A DNA stretch of 64,000 nucleotides. It comes from CBDEGU01 sp965238045 (GTDB taxonomy: Bacteria > Acidobacteriota > Terriglobia > Bryobacterales > UBA6623). How positions within the stretch are numbered: the stretch's first letter is position 1; each line of letters opens with the position of its first letter. A model generated the notes under the pieces. The model was not told the DNA's origin. It ran no database searches and was given only the letters and a program-made list of their open reading frames with translations. This document shows, piece after piece, positions 53,725 through 61,044 of the stretch. The position numbers and the translations under genes are program-made. The DNA is taken from NCBI GenBank assembly GCA_965238045.1, contig CBDEGU010000011.1, positions 434,001 through 498,000 of the forward strand, given 5' to 3'.

Positions 53725-54558
53725 CTAGGAAAACAGGATCTTGCTTACCAACTGATACGCCATCGCGAACGAGAGCACCACAAGCAACACCGCCAGCCTC
53801 GCCGCCATCTTCCATAACCGCTCGGCCGGCGAGCCGTACTGGGGAGTTTTCGCCACATAGCCCAGAGAGAAACCTGCCAGGAACCCGCCCAGATGCGCGG
53901 CATTATCGATGCGGAACCCCGGCAGCAAACCGATCACCGCGATCAGGATCGCCCATCGCAGATAGAACGACCAGATGAAAGAACTCCCCGTTCTCCGCCC
54001 GTAAGCCATCATTGCGCCGATCAATCCGCAGGCGGCCGCGGAAGCCCCAATCGAAATCGCGCTGCTCCAGAACATGCTCAGCACGAAGCCGCAAATGCCC
54101 GACACGAAATAAATCACCAAATACCGCGACGTGCCATAGAATTCTTCCGTCCGCGCCCCGAGATCGAAGATCACCCAGGTATTCATCAGAAAGTGGAACA
54201 GGCCGCCGTGCAGAAATCCCGCGGTGATCAGCCGCCACCATTGCCCCCCGTCGAGAATCAAACTCCGTTCCTTGGCGCCAAACAACACCAAGACATTGCC
54301 GTTGATTCCGCTGAAGATCGAGAACGATCCTTCGGAGAACTTCGACGTCAGCATCAGCGTCGCCGCGAATATTGCGAAGTTCACCAGCAGGATGATGAAC
54401 GTCGTGAAGTGGCTCTGCTGAATGAATCCGCCCAGCGCCACGCTCGGGTCGGTCCGCTTGGCGAACGGCTTGCCCACCGGCTCGCCGCAGTACTCGCAAA
54501 CCTTCGCCTTCGGGTCGATAAAAGCCCGGCAATGCGGGCACATACGGGGTTTCGCCAT
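53725..54558 (-). CDS. Rhomboid intramembrane serine protease with N-terminal zinc ribbon
   Basis: A 277-aa membrane protease. It begins with a zinc ribbon (CPHCRAFIDPKAKVCEYCGE, two C-x2-C pairs). Then about six helices carry rhomboid motifs: GQWWRLITAGFLHGGLFHFL (the H-x-x-x-N region, with FLMNTW), SIGASAAACGLIGAMMAYGR with the catalytic Ser in GAS (usually GxSG; here GASA), and NAAHLGGFLAGFSLG with the catalytic His. A seventh helix follows at the C-terminus. The zinc ribbon may sense or recruit substrates in the cytoplasm. Substitution after the Ser is tolerated in some rhomboids. Confidence 0.88.
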   Translation of the reverse strand: MAKPRMCPHCRAFIDPKAKVCEYCGEPVGKPFAKRTDPSVALGGFIQQSHFTTFIILLVNFAIFAATLMLTSKFSEGSFSIFSGINGNVLVLFGAKERSLILDGGQWWRLITAGFLHGGLFHFLMNTWVIFDLGARTEEFYGTSRYLVIYFVSGICGFVLSMFWSSAISIGASAAACGLIGAMMAYGRRTGSSFIWSFYLRWAILIAVIGLLPGFRIDNAAHLGGFLAGFSLGYVAKTPQYGSPAERLWKMAARLAVLLVVLSFAMAYQLVSKILFS

Positions 54559-54623
54559 CCTCTTTCAAACCGATCTTGGAGCTTTTTCTGGCACGGGCGG
54601 CTCCTCCGGTCCAGTACGCGGAA

Positions 54624-54995
54624 TCATCGCTCCCCGCGTTCGGTGAAGCCAATGCTTTGACCGATGAGGTTCTTCATCCTGATTTGGTCTTGCAGTATCC
54701 GCCGGGGAAGCACGGCGTAACTTTTCTTGACGTGGCCGGTTGGAAAGTACTTCAAGCGCCTGACGCCCTTCTCCTTCAACAGAGCAGCGACAGTCTCGGA
54801 AGGAAGCTTCAATGCTGTGCCGAATCGTCCGCGGGAGATGAAGATGTTACCGTCGATGTAACCGGCGACGGCCCCGAAACAACTCCCAAAACTCAGGTCG
54901 TGAGTTGTGCTCAATCTCGGCTGGATTCGTCCTAAGAGATCTGTCAGTCTGTTCAAGTATTCCGCCTTCAATACCCGGCGCCTCTCCTCAGCCAT
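54624..54995 (-). CDS. TfoX N-terminal-domain-like protein
   Basis: A 123-aa protein with the TfoX/Sxy N-terminal pattern: MAEERRRVLKAEYLNRLTDL, FGAVAGYIDGNIFISRGRFG, TALKLPSETVAALLKEKGVR and YFPTGHVKKSYAVLPRRIL. Sxy promotes competence gene expression with CRP in gammaproteobacteria, but single-domain TfoX-N proteins in soil bacteria are uncharacterised. It sits between rhomboid and the BMC operon, on the opposite strand from the latter, with a 187-bp gap in which no promoter was recognised. Confidence 0.72.
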   Translation of the reverse strand: MAEERRRVLKAEYLNRLTDLLGRIQPRLSTTHDLSFGSCFGAVAGYIDGNIFISRGRFGTALKLPSETVAALLKEKGVRRLKYFPTGHVKKSYAVLPRRILQDQIRMKNLIGQSIGFTERGER

Positions 54996-55182
54996 CCTAC
55001 CAGAGCATTCGCGTCAACTCTAGCAAGACGGCCACGGATTGCATCCAGACAATCTATCTTTGCGGTTGGCAGGGTGATTTGCAACTTTCGCCAGCATCGC
55101 GCCCCCGCGCGATCCCTAGGAGCCGTCCCTGGTAGCCTTTCCTTTACAACTAGATGACGGCCACGCTAGGATACGAATTCGC

Positions 55183-55974
55183 ATGGTCAAAACCGAGCGC
55201 GAGCATCGGCAAGCGATCGTTGAGATTGGGCGTCTTGTCTATCAGAAAGGCTGGGTGGCGGCCAATGACGGCAATATCACCGTCCGGCTCGACGGCGAAC
55301 GCATCCTCTCGACGCCCACCGGCGTCAGTAAGGGGATGATGGACCCCGACGACTTGATCATCGTCGATTACGAGGGCAACAAGATTCTCGGACGCCTCGA
55401 AGGCACTTCAGAAATCTTGATGCACCTGCTGATCTATAAAATGCGGCCCGACGTTCATGCGGTGGTCCACGCCCATCCGCCGGTCTCCACCGGGTTTGCC
55501 GCCGCCGGCTTGTCGCTCAATAAGGCCATCCTGCCCGAAGTGGTCATCGGCCTCGGATGCGTTCCGCTGGCCGAGTACGGCCTGCCGGGCACGCGGGAGC
55601 TCACCGAGCGCATGTTGCCGCTGGTGCCAAAGCACGACGCCATCCTGCTGGCCAATCACGGCGCGGTCGCCTACGGCGCCGACTTGCAACAGGCCTTTTT
55701 CAGGATCGAGACCGTGGAACACTCCGCCCGCATCAATCTCGTTGCCGAGATGCTCGGCGGCCCCAACGTGCTGCCTGGAAGCGAAGTGCGCAAACTGATC
55801 GACGCCCGCGGCCGCTACGGCATGACATCGGCCGCCGTGGCCGAGCCGGGATGTCCTGTCACCGCCGAGGAAGAGGCACGCTCTCAATACGGCGGCTCGC
55901 GGGAGCGGTTTTACGTCACCCGGGATGAATTGGTACAACTGGTCGAAGAGGCCATGCGAGCCCGCAGTGGATAA
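55183..55974 (+). CDS. Class II aldolase (L-fuculose-1-phosphate aldolase-like), first gene of BMC operon
   Basis: A 263-aa zinc aldolase. Against E. coli FucA the metal and catalytic residues are present: E77 (in GTSEILMH), H96 and H98 (in AVVHAHPP), and H159 (in ANHGAVAYG). It would split L-fuculose- or L-rhamnulose-1-phosphate to DHAP and L-lactaldehyde, a volatile aldehyde suited to microcompartment handling. The first 20 residues (KTEREHRQAIVEIGRLVYQK) could serve as an amphipathic encapsulation helix. The C-terminal tail (YVTRDELVQLVEEAMRARSG) is longer than in FucA and also amphipathic. It is followed 19 bases later by the BMC-H shell gene. Confidence 0.88.
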   Translation: MVKTEREHRQAIVEIGRLVYQKGWVAANDGNITVRLDGERILSTPTGVSKGMMDPDDLIIVDYEGNKILGRLEGTSEILMHLLIYKMRPDVHAVVHAHPPVSTGFAAAGLSLNKAILPEVVIGLGCVPLAEYGLPGTRELTERMLPLVPKHDAILLANHGAVAYGADLQQAFFRIETVEHSARINLVAEMLGGPNVLPGSEVRKLIDARGRYGMTSAAVAEPGCPVTAEEEARSQYGGSRERFYVTRDELVQLVEEAMRARSG

Positions 55975-55993
55975 CACGAAGGAGAACATCTAA

Positions 55994-56287
55994 ATGGGCG
56001 AAGCCCTTGGAATGATTGAAACGCGCGGCTTGGTCGGCCTGATCGAAGCCGCGGACGCCATGGTCAAGGCGGCGAACGTGACCCTGGTCGGCTGGGAGAA
56101 GATCGGATCCGGCTACGTGACCGTCCTTTGCCGGGGCGATGTCGCCGCCGTCAAGGCCGCGACCGACGCCGGCGCCTCCGCGGCGCGCAAGGTCGGCGAA
56201 CTCATCGCCGTCCACGTGATTCCGCGCCCGCACGCGAATCTGGAAGAGATCTTCGCGATCTCGGCCGCGAAGTCTTCCAGCGAGTAG
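55994..56287 (+). CDS. BMC-H hexameric microcompartment shell protein
   Basis: A 97-aa single-domain Pfam00936-type shell protein: ALGMIETRGLVGLIEAADAM, VKAANVTLVGWEKIGSGYVT and VIPRPHANLEEIFAI, the signature of PduA/EutM-type hexamers that tile the shell facets and whose central pores pass small metabolites. The typical K-I-G-x-G-x-V pore loop appears as EKIGSGYVT. AAGGAGA lies 9 bases before the ATG, a strong ribosome site compared with the aldolase. It is the only BMC-H in the cluster, next to three BMC-P genes. Confidence 0.96.
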   Translation: MGEALGMIETRGLVGLIEAADAMVKAANVTLVGWEKIGSGYVTVLCRGDVAAVKAATDAGASAARKVGELIAVHVIPRPHANLEEIFAISAAKSSSE

Positions 56288-56311
56288 ACTCGCCGGAACA
56301 GGACGTCTCTT

Positions 56312-56599
56312 ATGCTGCTGGCTCGCGTCGTGGGTACTGTCGTCGCTACCCGCAAGGACCCTCGCCTCGAAGGCAAGAAGCTCCTCGTGGTGCGTCATAT
56401 TTCCCCGCAAGGCGAGGACCTGCCTGGCTATGCCGTCGCCATCGACACCGTCGGCGCCGGCTACCGTGAAAGAGTCCTCACCGTCTCGGGCAGTTCCGCG
56501 CGCATGGCCGCGGACATGAAAGACATTCCGGTCGATACCGCCATTGTGGGCATCGTCGATGCACTCGAACTCGACCCCGCCGAAGACGGCGCGGACTAG
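56312..56599 (+). CDS. BMC-P pentameric shell protein 1 (EutN/CcmL family)
   Basis: A 95-aa vertex protein: LLARVVGTVVATRKDPRLEG, KKLLVVRHISPQGED, AIDTVGAGYRERVLTVSGSS and DTAIVGIVDALEL. Pentamers of this family cap the 12 vertices of the icosahedral shell. It has the family G-V-V-A-T-x-K motif and the GAG turn. It is 24 bases after the BMC-H stop; the second BMC-P follows after 3 bases. Confidence 0.95.
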   Translation: MLLARVVGTVVATRKDPRLEGKKLLVVRHISPQGEDLPGYAVAIDTVGAGYRERVLTVSGSSARMAADMKDIPVDTAIVGIVDALELDPAEDGAD

Positions 56600-56602
56600 C
56601 TC

Positions 56603-56887
56603 ATGCGTCTGGGCCGCGTCGTGGGTCGGGTGTGGGCCACGGTCAAGATAGACCAGCTCGAAGGCCAGCGGCTTCTGATCATCCAGCCCGTCGATCCCAG
56701 TGGGAGCGACACAGGACAGTCTCTGGTCGCGGTCGATGCGGTGGGCGCCGGCGCCGGGGAAACCGTCTACTGGTGCCGCGGACGCGAAGCCAGCCTGGCG
56801 ATGCTCCCCGCCGAGGTCGGCGCCGACGCGGCCGTGGTGGGCATCGTCGATTCCATCCACTCAAACAACGGAAGCGACCCATGCTGA
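56603..56887 (+). CDS. BMC-P pentameric shell protein 2 (EutN/CcmL family)
   Basis: A 94-aa paralogue: MRLGRVVGRVWATVKIDQLE, GQRLLIIQPVDPSGSD and AVDAVGAGAGETVYWCRGRE, then DAAVVGIVDSIHS. It is the copy closest to canonical EutN/CcmL (G-R-V-W-A-T-x-K, L-x-I-I-Q-P). The WCRGREAS segment contains a cysteine absent from the others. Its stop overlaps the start of the third paralogue (ATGCTGA). Confidence 0.95.
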   Translation: MRLGRVVGRVWATVKIDQLEGQRLLIIQPVDPSGSDTGQSLVAVDAVGAGAGETVYWCRGREASLAMLPAEVGADAAVVGIVDSIHSNNGSDPC

Positions 56888-57198
56888 TCTGCCGGGTCGT
56901 CGGCCAGGTCGTATCCACCGCCCAACACCCCAGCCACAGCGGACTGAAGCTGCTGCTGGTCGCCCCCCTGGATCTGGAAGACAAGGAAACCGCCGCGCCG
57001 TTTCTCGCCGCGGATTCGGCCGATGCCGGCGTGGGTGACCGTGTCTTGGTGACGAGCGACGGCTGGGCCGCCATGACCGCCGTCGGGCGCCCGCACTCGC
57101 CCATCGACGCCGCCATCATTGCCGTCGTCGATACGGTCGACCTGGCCGCCGACGCCGCCGGCCAGCGGGAATCCACCCGCCTTGGGACGAGCGATTAG
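56881..57198 (+). CDS. BMC-P pentameric shell protein 3 (EutN/CcmL family)
   Basis: From ATG 56881, overlapping the previous stop by 7 bases, the 105-aa paralogue reads MLICRVVGQVVSTAQHPSHS, LKLLLVAPLDLEDKETAAPF, ADSADAGVGDRVLVTSDGWA and DAAIIAVVDTVDLAADA. A longer frame upstream is a shadow. It lacks the T-x-K part of the motif (ST-A-Q instead), and has a longer C-terminal tail. Three different BMC-P per locus is typical of PVC- and Acidobacteria-type compartments. It is the last recognisable gene of the operon. Confidence 0.93.
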   Translation: MLICRVVGQVVSTAQHPSHSGLKLLLVAPLDLEDKETAAPFLAADSADAGVGDRVLVTSDGWAAMTAVGRPHSPIDAAIIAVVDTVDLAADAAGQRESTRLGTSD

Positions 57199-57339
57199 CC
57201 GAGATCTTCGGCGGCATGCCGGGCAAGATGCACGAGCGAAAACTGCGCGCCTCGCAGCCCCGTATGCCGCCTCGGCGCATGAATTGACACCATAACCCGA
57301 CTTTGCGACGATGAGATAGTTCGTCGTCCGTGCCCTTGT

Positions 57340-57416
<77 letters not shown>

Positions 57417-57421
57417 TCCTC

Positions 57422-57853
57422 TCAACAACTTAGATGTTGGTGGAGCAGCTTTAGGCCCCGAGTGGAAGCCACGCTGGAAGCTGCGGGTCCGAGAACGCTG
57501 CCCATCTGGTCGGCCGTTTCACGCTTCGACTCCTCGAACAGGTGGCCGCAAACCTGCGAAGTGAACGCGGTCGAACTGTGTCCGAGCAGTTCCTGGATCA
57601 CCTCTGCATGCACGCCTTGGGCAATCAGGAGGGCAGCGGCGCTGTGTCGCATGTCGTGCGGCCGCACTCCGCGTAATCCTCCAATGTCGAGAAGCTTGCA
57701 GAACCGTCTAGGGATGTTCCGATGAAACAGCGGTGTGCCAACGGTCGAGGTGAACACCAGCGGCCAGGGACTGCCCTTCCACGCCGAGCCTGCCAGTTCA
57801 CGCTGACGCGCTTGTACCGCCTGTTGGTGATGTAGCGCGCCGGCGGCGGACTA
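57422..57853 (-). pseudogene. Tyrosine recombinase (integrase) remnant beside tRNA-Asn
   Basis: The minus strand is open for about 144 codons to a TAG upstream (57854 on), with no proper start. It encodes only the catalytic end of a phage-type integrase: SPWPLVFTSTVGTPLFHRNI, VRPHDMRHSAAALLIAQGVH (the H-x-x-R box), EVIQELLGHSSTAFTSQ and VCGHLFEESKRETADQMGS. At the position of the catalytic tyrosine (usually x-Y-G/S-H-x-F/L) there is a cysteine. With the N-terminal half missing as well, the gene is dead. Its stop lies 6 bases from the tRNA, as expected for an old island end. Confidence 0.8.
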
Positions 57854-57887
57854 GTTTTGCTCCGCCACAATCGGGCTGCACTCCGCC

Positions 57888-57923
57888 GCCTGTCAGCCTA
57901 TTTTCTCTCCGCCGCTGACAGGC
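57888..57923. terminator. 10-bp inverted repeat near the integrase remnant
   Basis: GCCTGTCAGC and GCTGACAGGC form a perfect 10-bp stem around a 16-base loop, just upstream of the ankyrin gene. It may be a terminator or an old recombination arm site. Confidence 0.35.
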
Positions 57924-57988
57924 TAAGATGGTCTTGTTAGAAATTCCCGCGGGAGCCAAGAGGCCACGCGTGGTCTCGGACCAGCACG

Positions 57989-58642
57989 ATGACGCAGGGT
58001 CAGCAGCTTCAACAGGCGGTGGAAACCGGAGATGTCGCCGAGCTTGAACGGCTTCTCGGGGACGATCCGTCCTTGGCTCACCGCGGCGTTCACAACAAGC
58101 TCAGGCCGCTCCAGCTAGCTGTGTATGCGCGTCAACCCGGGGCTGTCGAGATCCTGCTGCGGTATGGCGCCAAGCTCGATCTGTGCATGGCGGCGACGCT
58201 GGGCCGCGATGATGTCATTCGCCAGCTCATCTCGGACGACCCGGCGTGCGTCCACCGGCGCGCATCCGACGGCTGGTCGGCGCTCCATCTCGCGGCCGCG
58301 TTCGCCGGACCGGCCACCGTTCGGTTGCTGATCGAAGGCGGCGCTAGCGTTCGAGAGGCGTCGAACAATCCCAAGTATCAGCCGCTGCACTGGGCGCGCC
58401 GAGTCGACGTTGCCGAGCTGCTTGTCGATCACGGCGCGGAGGTGAACGCGCGGTCTTTGAACGGTTCCACGCCGCTTCATCTGGTGGCCGCCTCCGGCAG
58501 CGAGGAGTTGGTGCGGTTTTTGCTCGATCACGGCGCGGACGCGAAGCTGCAGACCAAGGCCGGCCAGACGCCGTGGGTGCTGGCGGTGAGTCAGGGCCGG
58601 CGCGCGGTGGCGGATCTGCTCTTTGGCGCCGCTCCCGTGTGA
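57989..58642 (+). CDS. Ankyrin-repeat protein
   Basis: A 217-aa protein of about six ankyrin repeats: LQLAVYARQPGAVEILLRYG, ALHLAAAFAGPATVRLLIEG, PLHWARRVDVAELLVDHGA and PLHLVAASGSEELVRFLLDH. No signal peptide, membrane segment or extra domain is present, so it is probably a cytoplasmic protein-protein scaffold. No partner is evident. The third repeat is irregular (KLDLCMAATLGRDDVIRQL). It follows the tRNA-Asn/integrase junction and so may be part of the former island. Confidence 0.88.
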   Translation: MTQGQQLQQAVETGDVAELERLLGDDPSLAHRGVHNKLRPLQLAVYARQPGAVEILLRYGAKLDLCMAATLGRDDVIRQLISDDPACVHRRASDGWSALHLAAAFAGPATVRLLIEGGASVREASNNPKYQPLHWARRVDVAELLVDHGAEVNARSLNGSTPLHLVAASGSEELVRFLLDHGADAKLQTKAGQTPWVLAVSQGRRAVADLLFGAAPV

Positions 58643-58765
58643 GCGGATGGTTGATGGGGCGAACCGCCAAAATCGAACTGCCAAGCCGGCTCAATCTCGC
58701 CCCCTGATCGCTGTCGCCCGGCCGCTGCCCCTTCGATACTCTACACTGGAGGCGGGCATGGGCGC

Positions 58766-59491
58766 ATGCCCGCCCGGCAGGTCCTCAATAGCTGCAACGT
58801 GAACTACTTCAACTACTTCACCGAAATCGAGGAGCACTTCCAGCAGGCGCGCGGCAGCGGGCTATTTCTTCTTTCGCCGCTCGACTGGGCCATGATCGAG
58901 ATGTGGAAAGAGTCGGGCGTGCCTCTCGATGCGGTGCACAAGGGCATTGAACGCGCTTTCGACAAATGGCATGCCCGCAAGCACAAAACGCGGCAAGTCA
59001 ACTCGCTGGCCTATTGCGCGCAGGAGGTTCTGACCGCCTGGCGGGAGATGGCCGAGCCGCCGAAGTCGAGTTTGGAATCCGCCCCGGCGTTTCGCAACGA
59101 CGAGCTGGCAAAGTATCTCCGCGAGAACGCCAAGACAATCCGAGAGACCGGCGCCAGAGAGACCGGCGCCGCTGAGCTGCTCGGCGCGCTCATCGAGCAG
59201 ACGGCGGATTCACTAGACGCGCTAGCCCGCGGCGTGGACGAGCAAGAGCGGAGCAATCTGGAAGAGCTTGAGCAGCGGCTCACCGTCCTGGAGCAGCGTC
59301 TGGTGGCCTCCGCGATGCAGCATCTCTCGGAAGAGGCCCTGTTTGGGGCACGCAGCGAGATGGAGAGAGATCTGGCCCCCTATCGGCGCAAGATGACCGC
59401 GGACCAACTGGCGCTGTTCGAGAGACAGTACCTCGAGCGAAAGTATCTCGAAATACTCGGTTTACCGCGGCTGAGTCTGTTCTATATGTAG
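58766..59491 (+). CDS. Conserved acidobacterial-type hypothetical protein
   Basis: A 241-aa soluble helical protein. The N-terminal part reads NYFNYFTEIEEHFQQARGSG, LFLLSPLDWAMIEMWKESGV and PLDAVHKGIERAFDKWHARK, a pattern I associate with uncharacterised proteins from Acidobacteria. The C-terminal part is a long coiled coil. A 15-bp in-frame duplication (59141-59170) gives RETGARETGA. No catalytic motif is seen. The GTG at 58799 (VNYFNYF) may be the true start. Its 3' end overlaps the convergent oxidoreductase by 30 bases. Confidence 0.7.
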   Translation: MPARQVLNSCNVNYFNYFTEIEEHFQQARGSGLFLLSPLDWAMIEMWKESGVPLDAVHKGIERAFDKWHARKHKTRQVNSLAYCAQEVLTAWREMAEPPKSSLESAPAFRNDELAKYLRENAKTIRETGARETGAAELLGALIEQTADSLDALARGVDEQERSNLEELEQRLTVLEQRLVASAMQHLSEEALFGARSEMERDLAPYRRKMTADQLALFERQYLERKYLEILGLPRLSLFYM

Positions 59492-60691
59492 GCGCGAGCT
59501 TGTGTCGCTCGCGGTGCCGTTTTCTGGGAAACGATCGGGGCGCAGGGCTTCGATCGGCAAATCCGTCGCGCCGCCGGTGATGAGGTCCGCGAGGATTTTT
59601 CCGGTAACCGGGGCCATCATAATGCCTTTTCGGTAATGGCCCGCCGCGACGAAGGTCCGCTTCTGATTGGGGATCGGGCCGATGACCGGCTTGAGGTCTT
59701 CGCAATAGGGGCGAAAGCCCGACCAGGCGCAGACGGTCGGCAAATCCGCCGCGGCCGGAATCCACCGATGCAACTCGCGCCGGATGTCGGCGACAGTTGC
59801 CGCCGCGACGCCGCGCTCGAAGCCCGTTTCGTCGGTAGATCCGCCAGCGCCGAGAAAACCTTCCGCCAGCTGCCAGTAGTAGTACTTGCTGGTCATGACC
59901 GTGTGATGCAAGGTCTTCGCGGCTGGGCCGGCGGCCAGCAGCGTTCCCCGCACAGGGCGGATCGGCGGTTCCCAGCCGAGGCAGCGGGTCACCAACGGCG
60001 TCCACGATCCGGCGGCGACCACGACCGTCCCGGCGGCGACAGTGCCTCGCGAGGTGACAACGGCGCCTTGCGAGGTAACAGGGGACGGGCGCAAGCCGGT
60101 GACCTCGGCAGCGGTGCAAAGGCGTACTCCCCGCCGCCGCAGGCAGGCGATCAGCTCGGCCGCGAGCTGTGCCGGATGCAGGTGAGCTTCGTCGGGATAA
60201 TAGAGCGCCTCGTCGGGAGTGAGACCCAGGCCCGGCTCGAGCGATCGCGCTGAGTTTCCACTCAGGCGCTCGACGCGGAATCCGGCCTCTTTCACGGCCG
60301 CGATCTTCTTATCGGCCGCGGCCCGCGGCTCTTCGGTGTCGAGCAACTCCAGCATGCCGCCGCGTTCGAATCCGAAGGAGAACTCCGCGCCCAGTTCATC
60401 ATAGAGACGGCTGCTGGCGGCGGCCAGCGTCGCAATCGGTCCTAGCTCCAGGCTCTGCTGCGCGAACCACAGTCCGCCCGCGTTGGCGCCGCTCGCCTCG
60501 CCCAGCGCGCTCCCGCGATCGACGATACAGATGCCGCTGACACCCGCTTTGACGAGGAAGTATGCCGTCAGAATGCCGATCATCCCGGCGCCGACGATGA
60601 CCACCTCGGCCGTGGAGGGCAGTTCATCGGATGTTTGAAAGACGTGCAGTTGATCGTTGCTCAGTGTGCGAAACCAAATCGAATCCTGCAT
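59462..60691 (-). CDS. FAD-dependent amine/glycine oxidase-like oxidoreductase (DAO family)
   Basis: From ATG 60691 the 409-aa enzyme begins MQDSIWFRTLSNDQLHVFQT and has the FAD Rossmann motif VVIVGAGMIGILTAYFLVKA with VDRGSALGEASGANAGGLWF. The C-terminal DAO signature reads VCAWSGFRPYCEDLKPVIGP and FVAAGHYRKGIMMAPVTGKI. Similar to ThiO/sarcosine oxidase-type enzymes that oxidise glycine or N-methyl amino acids. The ORF can be read on to 60964, but that extension translates the palindromic element (RISHHLTTEAHDRPAITSLR) and is not coding. An in-frame 21-bp near-duplication encodes VTSQGAVVTSRGT. Confidence 0.85.
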   Translation of the reverse strand: MQDSIWFRTLSNDQLHVFQTSDELPSTAEVVIVGAGMIGILTAYFLVKAGVSGICIVDRGSALGEASGANAGGLWFAQQSLELGPIATLAAASSRLYDELGAEFSFGFERGGMLELLDTEEPRAAADKKIAAVKEAGFRVERLSGNSARSLEPGLGLTPDEALYYPDEAHLHPAQLAAELIACLRRRGVRLCTAAEVTGLRPSPVTSQGAVVTSRGTVAAGTVVVAAGSWTPLVTRCLGWEPPIRPVRGTLLAAGPAAKTLHHTVMTSKYYYWQLAEGFLGAGGSTDETGFERGVAAATVADIRRELHRWIPAAADLPTVCAWSGFRPYCEDLKPVIGPIPNQKRTFVAAGHYRKGIMMAPVTGKILADLITGGATDLPIEALRPDRFPENGTASDTSSRLHIEQTQPR

Positions 60692-60726
60692 GCGGCCCCT
60701 GGGGAGAATGTCTTTCCATCCTATCA

Positions 60727-60904
60727 ACCCGCTTTTCTCACCACGTGGCGAAGCGAAGTGCGTGAGAGGCGCGTCAGCACGAGGCGCGCGCCGCTTGACG
60801 AGCGCAGGCGTACTTGACTGTACGTTGAGCACAGCGAGCAAGCGCAACGAAGTAATGGCGGGCCTATCATGTGCTTCGGTCGTCAAGTGGTGAGAAATGC
60901 GGGT
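60727..60904 (-). repeat. 180-bp palindromic dispersed element, copy 5 (inverted)
   Basis: Same element in the opposite orientation, 36 bases upstream of the oxidoreductase start. The ends are ACCCGC and GCGGGT, the compensated variant also seen in copy 2. The inner CGTAC/GTACG and nested arms are present. An in-frame reading of this copy artificially extends the neighbouring oxidoreductase ORF. Confidence 0.9.
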
Positions 60905-61044
60905 CAAGGGCGAGAACGGGCTCGGCGATCTCCAGGAGGATTCCTCTGCCCGTAACCTATGCATTGAAACAGGCGCCCGCTCCGGACCGTTGCATCTGCC
61001 AGACTAGCCACAGGCGATGTGTATTTCTGGCACCAGCGGGAGAT

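Noticed and set aside
60692..60964. N-terminal extension of the FAD oxidoreductase
   Set aside because: It translates the palindromic element; the same peptide appears in unrelated places in other copies, so it is not part of the enzyme.
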